Positions 31,303-39,152 of a stretch of DNA of 64,000 bases are shown piece by piece. Under the pieces are notes generated by a model that was not told the DNA's origin, searched no databases, and saw only the letters and a list, made by a program, of their open reading frames with translations. The stretch comes from Dictyobacter aurantiacus (GTDB taxonomy: Bacteria; Chloroflexota; Ktedonobacteria; Ktedonobacterales; Ktedonobacteraceae): positions 4,030,001-4,094,000 of the forward strand of contig NZ_BIFQ01000001.1 of NCBI RefSeq assembly GCF_003967515.1, given 5' to 3'. Made by a program: the position numbers and the translations under genes. Numbering within the stretch: the stretch's first letter is position 1; each line of letters starts with the position of its first letter.

Positions 31303-34300
31303 ATGATTGATCTGGTCGGTCATCAGTTGGGTAATTATCATGTGCTTCGTCTCCTGGGGCGGGGGGGATTCGCTGACGTTTACCTGGGAGAGCAGGTCCA
31401 TCTCAAGTCTCATGCCTCATTGAAAGTGGTTCGTACGCAGGTAAATAGAGAACAGTGCGCGGCCTTTTTGCAGGAAGCGCGTATCCTGGCGCATCTCAAG
31501 CATCCATATATCGTGCGGGTGCTTGATTTCGCGGTCGAGTCTGATATCGCGTACCTGGTGCTGGAATATGCGCCGGGCGGCTCGCTGCGCGCCACGTTTC
31601 CCAGGGGGACGCGTCTCCCGCTTGATGTCGTGTTACGCATTGTTCGCCATGTCGTGCCGGCCTTGCAGTATGCGCATGACGAGGGTTTTGTCCATCGCGA
31701 TGTCAAGCCCGAAAATCTTCTCTGGGGTTCACATGGGGAGGTACTGCTCAGCGATTTTGGCCTGGCAGCCTTCGCCTCCAATGTGCAGCTCTATCGTGAT
31801 CAGGACCTCGCTTTCTCTGGCGCGAGTATGTCGCCTTACATGGCGCCCGAGCAGCTGCAGGGGAAGCCGCTGCCGGCAAGTGATCAGTATGCGTTGGGTA
31901 CCATGATCTATGAGTGGCTCAGCGGCACGACGCCTGTGCAGAGGGTGCAGGCATCGTTGGAGTCATTGGCGCATTCACCTTTCCCCTCGTATAAACTGCC
32001 GTCTGATATCCCGCAGGCCATCGAGGAGGTTATATCACGGGCTCTGGCCCGGGATCCCGAGCAGCGCTTCACCAGCGTGCGAGCTCTGGGGGAGGCCTTC
32101 GAGCGAGCGGCGCATGAATTCCAGGCGGTGATGCCTGTGCCCCTTTCTCTCTCCTCCTCTACCCGGGAGATTCTTGACATGTTGAGTCATAGACAGCCAG
32201 ATAACCATCAATCGGAGGCGTTTTCCCTGCGTGGAGATGCGCCCGTTTTTCTTACCAGGCTGCTCGGGCGCGAACAGGATATCGAGCGTATCAGGGCGCT
32301 TCTTCAACGCCCTGATGTGCGTGCTGTCACCCTGCTGGGACCAGGTGGCGTCGGCAAGACGCGCCTTGGGCTGGCTGTGGCGCAGCACCTGTGCCCTGTT
32401 TTCAGGGATTGCGCGTGCTTTGTGGCGCTGGCCCCTGTCCGTGATCCACACCTGGTTCTGTCCGCGATTGCTCAACAGCTCTCTATACAGGAAGAGGATG
32501 AGCAGCCTGTGCTGAGACTGCTGATTGCGGCGCTGCGTGCTCAGCAATTGTTGCTTGTGCTGGACAACATGGAGCAGGTGGTGGCCGCCGCTCCACTGCT
32601 GGCTGAACTTCTGGCGGCCTGCCCGGGACTCAAGCTGCTGATTACCAGCCGGGCCCTGCTGCATCTTCCGGGCGAGCATTCGTTTCTGGTCCAGCCCCTG
32701 GCCCTTCCTGATCTCGCGCACCTGCCTGATCACGAGTTCCTCGCGCAGCAGGCGGCGGTCGCCATGTTCCTCGAACGGGCGCAGGCGATGCGACCGGATT
32801 TTGCGTTGACCGCCGAGAATGCCGGGGTGGTCGCTGAGATCTGTGTCCGACTGGATGGTCTGCCGCTGGCGATCGAGCTGGCGGCGGCGCGCATCCGGCT
32901 GCTGCCGCCAAAGGCGCTGCTGGAGCGACTGACGCAGCGCCTGTCGGTGCTGACACGTGGCGCCGCGACCCTGCCTGATCGGCAGCAGACGCTGCGTGCC
33001 ACGCTGCAGTGGAGCTATGATCTGCTCGATAGCCACGAGCAACGTCTCTTTAACTACCTCTCCGTCTTTGTCGGCGGTAGCTCACTGGAGGCGGCGGAGG
33101 AGGTCTGCGGCGAGCTCCTTGCCGGAGATGAAGTGGAGAGATCGGTCCTGGACGGATTGGACTCGTTGCTTGAGAAGAGCCTGTTGCGGCTGATGGAGCT
33201 ATCATCCGGTGAGTCGCGCCTGACGATGCTAGACACCGTGCGTGAATACGGACTGGAGTGTTTGAAGAACAGCGGGGAGCTTGCGCTGGTGCGTCAGAAG
33301 CACGCGGCGTACTACCAGGCCATGGCGCGCGGGGTGGCGACCAACATCAATAGTCCCGAAAAAGAAAACGGGCTCCGTCGGTTGGGGCAGGACAAAGACA
33401 ATCTGCTCGCCGCCTTGAACTGGCTCCTTGAGCAGGGGGAGATAGAGCAGGCCTTACGCATGTGCAATGACGTTCTATGGTACTGGTGGACGCGTACCTA
33501 TCCGCGTGAGGGGCGCATGCTCCTTGAACAGGAGCCCGGCGCCCCCGAGAGTGGAGAGCATGACATCTGGGGCTGGGGGCTGCAGACCCTGGGTGTTTTT
33601 GACAGCAACCAGGGTGACCTGATACGCGCCGTAGAGCTCTGGCAGATAGGTCTGGCATTTTTCCGCAGAGCCGGCGCGACGCTGGGGATCGCCTGGGCGC
33701 TCAGTAACATCGGCATCGTTACGATGTACCAGGGGGAGTATAGCCGCGCTCGGCAGTTCCTGGAGGAGAGCCTGGCTCTATTTCGAGAATTGGAAGACCA
33801 GAAACGCCATGATCCCTTACAGATACGGTCATCGCCCGCCTCAAGCGGGGTACCGTTTACCCTCTTCCGCCTCGCCGCCATCGCCAACATCCAGGGGGAC
33901 TACGCCCAGGCGCGTACGCTTGCTGAAGAGAGTCTACCTCGAATGAGAGAGACGGCGGATAACACACGCATTTCGTCTGTTCTGGAGATCCTGGTACTGG
34001 TAGCGCTCAATCAGGACGAACTCGTCAGGGCTCAGGAACTACTGGCGGAAAAGGTCGCGCTCGACCGCGCAAGTGGTTCCATGCGCATAATTGGTGCCAC
34101 CCTCTCACTCCAGGGGCAGATGGCGCTACTGCGGGGAGATCTCGACGGCGCGCGCGCCCTGCTGACGGAGAGCATCACCATCCTGAAAGAGATCGCCGCC
34201 AGCGGCATGCCATCTCAGGAGAGCCTGGCCGAAGCCCTCTCCTTGCTGGGACGAGTCAACGCGCGCCAGGGAGATCCTGTCCAGGCGCAGTCCATGTACC

Positions 34301-34875
34301 AGGAGAGCCTGACCATCGCCAGGCAGCTGAGAGTCCCCCAGATGGTCGCTTTTAGCCTGGAAGGACTGGCCGAAGCAGTAGTCCAGCAAAATCCCATATG
34401 GGCAGTACGGCTCTGGAGCGTCGCCGAAGCGCTGCGTGAAGTCAGAGGCACACCTCTGCCCGCCGCCTGGCGACATGCGTATCAACGCGCCGTCAAGCTC
34501 GCCCAAACCACCCTGAGTCAGAAAACCTTTTCAGAGCTATGGGCCACCGCACACAGCCTGTCGCTGGACCAGGTTCTTGATGAACAGGAGCCCGAGATAC
34601 CTTCTTCCGCGTCATTACCTGAGTGCGAGAGTGCTGAGCCAGCCGCCTCGCCCGAGACCGGGCTACCCTCCACTGTATCCGCCGCCGTACTCACCGCCCG
34701 CGAGCTAGAAGTGCTGCGCCTGCTCGCTCAGGGACTGACCAGCGTGCAGATCGCCGATCAGCTCGTCCTGAGCACACGCACCGTCAACGCACACCTGCGC
34801 TCAATTTACAGCAAGCTCGGCGTCTCCTCACGTGTCGCCGCCGTGCGCTACGCCTTCGACAATCATCTTGTTTGA
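31303..34875 (+). CDS. Ser/Thr kinase-NB-ARC-TPR-LuxR regulator
   Basis: A giant signalling protein of about 1190 residues. N-terminal eukaryotic-type kinase (about 10-265): glycine loop GRGGFADVYLGE, ATP lysine in ASLKVV, catalytic HRDVKPENLL, DFG in LSDFGLA, and APEQLQG. Next a P-loop NTPase with LLGPGGVGKTRL (about residue 345) and Walker B LLLVLDNMEQ, then arm and TPR-like helical repeats (about 620-1080), and a LuxR HTH at the end (LTARELEVLRLLAQGLTSVQ, then STRTVNAHLRSIY). All key kinase residues are present. A phosphorylation signal thus likely feeds directly into a STAND-type DNA-binding switch. ATG 31303 is preferred over 31291; ribosome site weak. Confidence 0.88.
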   Translation: MIDLVGHQLGNYHVLRLLGRGGFADVYLGEQVHLKSHASLKVVRTQVNREQCAAFLQEARILAHLKHPYIVRVLDFAVESDIAYLVLEYAPGGSLRATFPRGTRLPLDVVLRIVRHVVPALQYAHDEGFVHRDVKPENLLWGSHGEVLLSDFGLAAFASNVQLYRDQDLAFSGASMSPYMAPEQLQGKPLPASDQYALGTMIYEWLSGTTPVQRVQASLESLAHSPFPSYKLPSDIPQAIEEVISRALARDPEQRFTSVRALGEAFERAAHEFQAVMPVPLSLSSSTREILDMLSHRQPDNHQSEAFSLRGDAPVFLTRLLGREQDIERIRALLQRPDVRAVTLLGPGGVGKTRLGLAVAQHLCPVFRDCACFVALAPVRDPHLVLSAIAQQLSIQEEDEQPVLRLLIAALRAQQLLLVLDNMEQVVAAAPLLAELLAACPGLKLLITSRALLHLPGEHSFLVQPLALPDLAHLPDHEFLAQQAAVAMFLERAQAMRPDFALTAENAGVVAEICVRLDGLPLAIELAAARIRLLPPKALLERLTQRLSVLTRGAATLPDRQQTLRATLQWSYDLLDSHEQRLFNYLSVFVGGSSLEAAEEVCGELLAGDEVERSVLDGLDSLLEKSLLRLMELSSGESRLTMLDTVREYGLECLKNSGELALVRQKHAAYYQAMARGVATNINSPEKENGLRRLGQDKDNLLAALNWLLEQGEIEQALRMCNDVLWYWWTRTYPREGRMLLEQEPGAPESGEHDIWGWGLQTLGVFDSNQGDLIRAVELWQIGLAFFRRAGATLGIAWALSNIGIVTMYQGEYSRARQFLEESLALFRELEDQKRHDPLQIRSSPASSGVPFTLFRLAAIANIQGDYAQARTLAEESLPRMRETADNTRISSVLEILVLVALNQDELVRAQELLAEKVALDRASGSMRIIGATLSLQGQMALLRGDLDGARALLTESITILKEIAASGMPSQESLAEALSLLGRVNARQGDPVQAQSMYQESLTIARQLRVPQMVAFSLEGLAEAVVQQNPIWAVRLWSVAEALREVRGTPLPAAWRHAYQRAVKLAQTTLSQKTFSELWATAHSLSLDQVLDEQEPEIPSSASLPECESAEPAASPETGLPSTVSAAVLTARELEVLRLLAQGLTSVQIADQLVLSTRTVNAHLRSIYSKLGVSSRVAAVRYAFDNHLV

Positions 34876-35022
34876 GTTCGGAGCCGGTAATGGCATAGTT
34901 ACATTTACCTAACCTTTGCTTCACTTATGCCCCTGTTTATCAGGGGCATTTTATTGCCCCATCACTAGTTAGGATTGAGCAATGAGAAGCTCCCATCTCT
35001 CATTTCTTACACTCATGATCAT

Positions 35023-35150
35023 TGCCTGCGGCACTCCTGAGCTTTCGCACCTCCGGTGCTCACGAGTCCGTTGTGCGTTGGTGCATCGGGTGCGCGGATG
35101 CGCACCCGATGCACCAACGCACAAAACTAGCGCGGCTGCGCAGCGGACGC
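35023..35150 (-). repeat. Palindromic repeat family, copy A (inverted)
   Basis: Main stem of 25 perfect bp (35071-35095 with 35100-35124, loop GGAT) plus a small stem GCACC-TCC-GGTGC at 35047-35059. Read on the reverse strand it has the same order as copies C and D: GCGTCCGC-type lead, tall stem starting TTGTG..TTGGTGCA, then GAGCACCGxAGGTGCG. It fills the gap between two convergent genes, together with a short palindrome rich in GGGGGCAC around 35157-35178. Confidence 0.8.
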
Positions 35151-35192
35151 GCGTGCGGGGGCACTCATGTGCCCCCAGAGTGATGGGGGAAC

Positions 35193-37256
35193 TCAACTTC
35201 TAGCGTCGGGCAGGGTCAGGGCGAAGCAGAAGGTTGAGCCGGCGCCTTTGTCGTTTTCGACCCAGATCCGGCCGCCGTGGCGCTGGATGATCTCGGAGGA
35301 GATGTAGAGTCCGAGGCCGAGGCCGGGATAGGTATCTTCGCGCGGGCCGCTTTCGCGGAAGAAGCGCTCGAAGATGTGGGGGAGCTTATCTCTGGCGATG
35401 CCGATGCCGAAGTCCTGCACGCAGAACCGGATCTCCTGTTGGATGCGCGAGGAGGTGACGATCACCTTTGTTTTATGGGGAGAGTACTTGATGGCGTTGG
35501 TGAGCAGGTTGGTGATGACCTGCCCGATGCGTTCCCGGTCACCGTAGATTGTCGTGTTGGTGGCGCCTTCGCGTAGAATGCTGTGTATGGTGGTTTGCTG
35601 GATCTCTTCTGTGATCTCCTCGACCAGTTCGTCGAAGGCGAAGTCGGCTTCGTGTAAGGTAAGCTTGCCCGTGTCGAGCCTGGTTACGTTGAGCAGGTCG
35701 CTGATGAGAAAGGTCAGTTTCTTTATCTGGGTGTTCATTTTGGCGAGCAGGGCGGCATTCTTTTCGTCTCCGTCCTTGCGGAAGCGGCGCTCGATCAATT
35801 CGGCGAAGGCCTTGGTCGAGGTAATCGGCGTTTTGAGCTCGTGACTGACGATGTTCAAGAAATGGCTTTTCTGCTGGTCGAGCTGCCTTAGCTGTTCGAT
35901 GTCTGTCTTGGTGCCGTACCAGCGGAGAATGTTGTTGTTTTCATCGCGCGTCGGCGTTCCTCTGACCAGGTGCCAGCGATACGTGCCATCCTTCATCTGG
36001 AGGCGTGCCTCGTGTTCAAATGCATTGCCCGTTTGTCTGGCCTGATTCCAGTCGCGTAGCACCAGTAGCCTGTCGTCGGGATGCACGAGTTCCTGCCAGT
36101 CGTAGATGCCGTCCTCGCTTCTGGACAGCTCGGTGTAATCCTGCAGACGCTCATTAAAAAAGTCGATGGATCCATCGGCGCGGGCTGACCATGCCAGCTG
36201 GGGTATGGAGTGTGCCAGGGCGTGCAGTCGTTCTTCGCTCTCTTCCGCTTTTTTGCGCGCGCGAATGATGTCCGTGACCTCATAGGCGTAGACAAGCACA
36301 CCGTCTACCTTTCCGGCGGCATTGTGTGAAGGTTGATAGACAAAGTTAAAGTACACCTCCTCTAACTTCCCATTCCCCTTACGATTAAGGTAGACTTGAG
36401 CCTCATTGCCTACTACGGGTTCACCCGTTTGATACACGGTATCGAGTAGTTTAAGAAATTCCTGAGATTCAATCTCTGGCAGAACTTCGCGCACAGTTTT
36501 GCCGATGACGGATTGATGTATGCTAAGAAAGCTCTGAGCTATCGGATTGATAAGTTCAAAGATGTGGTTCGGCCCGCGAAAGACGGTGATTACGGCGGGC
36601 GCCTGCATAAACAGGTCGCGCAGGCGTTTACGCTCAGCCAGGACCAGTCGCTCGGATGCGTACAGGGCCTTCTCTATCTGTTTGCGCTCCGAGATGTCTT
36701 CCGTGATACCTATGAAGGCGCATATCGATCCGTCCGTGGCGTATTCTGGATGGATGCGTGAGCGTTGCCAGTGCCCATTATCGAAGAATTCCAACTGCTG
36801 TGCCTCGCGCGTCGCGATTACCCGCTGGCAGAGAGCTTCAAATCGATCATAGATGTCCTCAGAAAGGCCTATTTCACGCGCTGTTTTACCCAGCCATGCC
36901 TGGGGAGGCTGACCTGTGACGCGCTCAATCGCGGGACTAATGTACAGGTGGCGCATCTGGAGGTCCAGTCGAAAGAAGACATCAGGCAGGTGCTCAAGGA
37001 TCGCTGTGGCGGCGGTCCTTTCTTCATTATCCAGAAATAGAGACGAGACAGGTGCCCTTACATGGATGCCTGCGGATCGATGCGGTTGCGACTCCTGGCC
37101 CTGTAGAAAAAGGTCGAAGTCCTGCTGGCGGATACGATAGCCCGCTTCTTCCAACGTCAGGGCTGGTAGTTTCCCCTGTTGAATCCAGTGGTGTACCGCC
37201 TGCACATTGACGTCAAGCCGCCGGGCAATTTCTTCCGCTGTGAGATACTCCTTCAT
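35193..37256 (-). CDS. Excisionase-type HTH fused to PAS sensor histidine kinase
   Basis: A 687-residue soluble kinase with an unusual head. Residues 1-52 are a MerR/excisionase-like helix-turn-helix (YLTAEEIARRLDVNVQAVHH, then WIQQGKLPAL). Three PAS domains follow (about 75-195, 205-330, 335-455), then HisKA with FLNIVSHELKTPITS (about residue 475) and an intact HATPase domain: N-box NLLTNAIKYSP, DFGIGI and GLGLGLYISSEI. All catalytic motifs look functional. The fusion suggests a kinase that either binds DNA directly or uses the HTH for self-assembly. No response regulator gene is adjacent, so it is an orphan. Convergent with the kinase/LuxR gene, with repeat copy A between. Confidence 0.9.
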   Translation of the reverse strand: MKEYLTAEEIARRLDVNVQAVHHWIQQGKLPALTLEEAGYRIRQQDFDLFLQGQESQPHRSAGIHVRAPVSSLFLDNEERTAATAILEHLPDVFFRLDLQMRHLYISPAIERVTGQPPQAWLGKTAREIGLSEDIYDRFEALCQRVIATREAQQLEFFDNGHWQRSRIHPEYATDGSICAFIGITEDISERKQIEKALYASERLVLAERKRLRDLFMQAPAVITVFRGPNHIFELINPIAQSFLSIHQSVIGKTVREVLPEIESQEFLKLLDTVYQTGEPVVGNEAQVYLNRKGNGKLEEVYFNFVYQPSHNAAGKVDGVLVYAYEVTDIIRARKKAEESEERLHALAHSIPQLAWSARADGSIDFFNERLQDYTELSRSEDGIYDWQELVHPDDRLLVLRDWNQARQTGNAFEHEARLQMKDGTYRWHLVRGTPTRDENNNILRWYGTKTDIEQLRQLDQQKSHFLNIVSHELKTPITSTKAFAELIERRFRKDGDEKNAALLAKMNTQIKKLTFLISDLLNVTRLDTGKLTLHEADFAFDELVEEITEEIQQTTIHSILREGATNTTIYGDRERIGQVITNLLTNAIKYSPHKTKVIVTSSRIQQEIRFCVQDFGIGIARDKLPHIFERFFRESGPREDTYPGLGLGLYISSEIIQRHGGRIWVENDKGAGSTFCFALTLPDARS

Positions 37257-37576
37257 GCTCTCGTCTTCTCCCTGCTCTAGTCGCCTGGTGAATACATTTC
37301 CGATGAGCGGACCTTGTATTCTGAGGGGAGTCTGGTTACTTCTGTTCTAATCGTCATATGTACTGTATTCAGCACGAATATGCTCTTAAAAATGTAACTG
37401 TTTTTACAGCATAACACCGGTTAGAGTTGATGTGCAAGCGGAACAATAGTCCTCAGGAGGGCTGAGGAAGAGGTGCAGCAATCAACTGGAGGGGTGCTTG
37501 TGTGTGCTACTATCGCCATGTACACTGGGATTAAAACAGATAGAGAAACAAAGAATGATGGGAAAGAGATATATAT
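37257..37576. other. Divergent intergenic region
   Basis: About 320 bases between the reverse PAS kinase and the forward methyltransferase. It should hold both promoters. No repeat, RNA or open frame of note. Confidence 0.35.
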
Positions 37577-38431
37577 ATGCTGAATTATTTGCGTTTCACC
37601 TGTGATCTGGATCAGCCGTTAACCGCATCGGCGATCGATGAGTGCTCGCTCTGGGCATCCAGATTTGGCTCCCTGCTGCTGGATAATCTGGAACTGCATG
37701 CCGATCTGCACATTCTGGATCTGGCATGCGGGACCGGCTTTCCGCTATTCGAGCTGGCCCATATGTATGGCACCTCGTGTCGGGTGACGGGGATCGATAA
37801 CTGGAAAGAAGGTATCGAGCGTGCCCGGGCGAAGCTGGACGTCTACCAGTTGCCCAATGTGCAGATCGTTGAGGCGGATGCCGCCCATCTACCCTTTCCG
37901 GCCGAGAGCTTCGACCTGATCACAGCCAATCTTGGCATCAACAATTTTACTGATCCCGAGGTCGTTCTGGCGGAATGCTTCCGCGTCGGCAGGCCGGAGG
38001 CCCGTCTTGCGCTGACAACGAATCCCATTGGACACATGCGCGAGTTTTATGCGGTATTCCGAAGCATACTGGAAGAGCAGCACAGGGACCACTACCTGGA
38101 ACGATTAGCGCAGAACGAGGCCCACCGAGGCTCAAAGGAGGCCCTGATCGAACTGGTGGGACGCAGTGGCTTTCGTATAGTTAAGATAAAAGAAGAACAA
38201 TTTCAGTTTCGCTCCCTCAATGGGAGTGCCTTGCTTAATCATTTCTTGACGAAGATTGGCTTCCTGGGTGGCTGGCGACGGGTGATTGAGCCCGGGGATG
38301 AGGCTTCGATCTTTGCGGAGCTTGAGCGCAGGCTCAATCAGCTCGCGGAGGCTCAAGGCGAGTTGCGCCTGACCATTCCTATGCTTTATCTGGAGGCGGA
38401 AAAGTCTGCTACGCGCCCTTCTCTGTCTTGA
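37577..38431 (+). CDS. Class I SAM-dependent methyltransferase
   Basis: A 284-residue methyltransferase of the UbiE/Methyltransf_11 type. SAM-binding motif I is ILDLACGTGFPLFELA (about residues 47-62), acidic loop motif II TGIDNWKEGIERAR, motif III VEADAAHLPFPAESFD and motif IV LITANLGINN. The C-terminal half (from about 145) is helical and specific to this protein, and would set the substrate. Substrate unknown; nearby genes give no clear hint. AAAGAG lies upstream of the ATG. Confidence 0.85.
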   Translation: MLNYLRFTCDLDQPLTASAIDECSLWASRFGSLLLDNLELHADLHILDLACGTGFPLFELAHMYGTSCRVTGIDNWKEGIERARAKLDVYQLPNVQIVEADAAHLPFPAESFDLITANLGINNFTDPEVVLAECFRVGRPEARLALTTNPIGHMREFYAVFRSILEEQHRDHYLERLAQNEAHRGSKEALIELVGRSGFRIVKIKEEQFQFRSLNGSALLNHFLTKIGFLGGWRRVIEPGDEASIFAELERRLNQLAEAQGELRLTIPMLYLEAEKSATRPSLS

Positions 38432-38479
38432 ACACTGTTCCGCGAGCCGATTGCATGCGCCGGACCGGGTATGAGCGCG

Positions 38480-38902
38480 TCAATGCTCCTGATCCACTTT
38501 GCCCGTGTCGTCGGGATCCCTCATCAGCGCGCGCCTTTCAGATGGAGATGGAAGGCGCGTGTTGCCGGTAACAGGGGGATTGCCCTCCGTGGATGCGGAG
38601 ACCGGTCCCTCGTATTGCTGTGATAGCCGCTTGTCATCGGCTGGATCACCACCGTGTTTGGGATTGGTGCTCGCCTGCCGCTGCGTGGCCGCCATCTGCT
38701 GCTCCATATCCTTGAATATCGGTTCCTTTCGCTCATCCTCTGGGCCTGCCGGCTGGTTATAGGTATCTACCTGCGGCGGATAGGCTGAGCCGTTTGTGTA
38801 CGACTTTCCTTCGGGATCGTATAGATTGCTTTGCTTATTATACTTGCGCGCCTGCTCTGGATCATAGCTATCTTTATCGTAGCGTTCATCTTCTACTGGC
38901 AT
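38480..38902 (-). CDS. Hydrophilic disordered small protein
   Basis: Unrecognised, 140 residues from ATG 38902 (150 from ATG 38932). Very rich in D, E, K, Q, P, S, N and Y, with almost no hydrophobic core, so probably disordered (YDPEQARKYNKQ, DPADDKRLSQQYEG). Such proteins can be stress or desiccation related, but that is only a guess from composition. Convergent with the methyltransferase gene. The ribosome site AAGGA is about twelve bases before ATG 38902; ATG 38932 has no better site. Confidence 0.55.
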   Translation of the reverse strand: MPVEDERYDKDSYDPEQARKYNKQSNLYDPEGKSYTNGSAYPPQVDTYNQPAGPEDERKEPIFKDMEQQMAATQRQASTNPKHGGDPADDKRLSQQYEGPVSASTEGNPPVTGNTRLPSPSERRALMRDPDDTGKVDQEH

Positions 38903-39052
38903 AAGTTGTATAGTCCTTCCTCTATCTACCATCGAAGTTCGCCTGGAGTGGTTATTGTTAAAAAAGGCTCCTGACGTTAATGCGTAACCCTGGTATCACG
39001 TACTGGCTCTTTAAAAGAGAACATCTCTCCGAGGCCCTAATATAGATATAAA

Positions 39053-39134
39053 AGATCGCGTCCGTAGCGCGATCTCAGTAGTCCAATGGTGCGTTATTGC
39101 ATCGTGGGCGCATCTACGCCCACGATGCAATAAC
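39053..39134. repeat. Palindromic repeat family, copy B (divergent)
   Basis: Two stems in tandem: AGATCGCG-tccgtag-CGCGATCT (39053-39075) and an 18-bp perfect stem at 39093-39110/39117-39134 with a TTGCATCGTGGGCG core. The second core resembles the TTGGTGCATCGGG core of copy A. It lies downstream of the glycogen-debranching-type gene (reverse) and so may also end that transcript. Confidence 0.6.
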
Positions 39135-39152
39135 ACGAGGTAAGATATCCTC

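Noticed and set aside
32035..33042. Reverse frame of 335 codons inside the kinase/LuxR gene
   Set aside because: Rich in Arg/Gln and lying wholly opposite the ATPase domain; no ribosome site.
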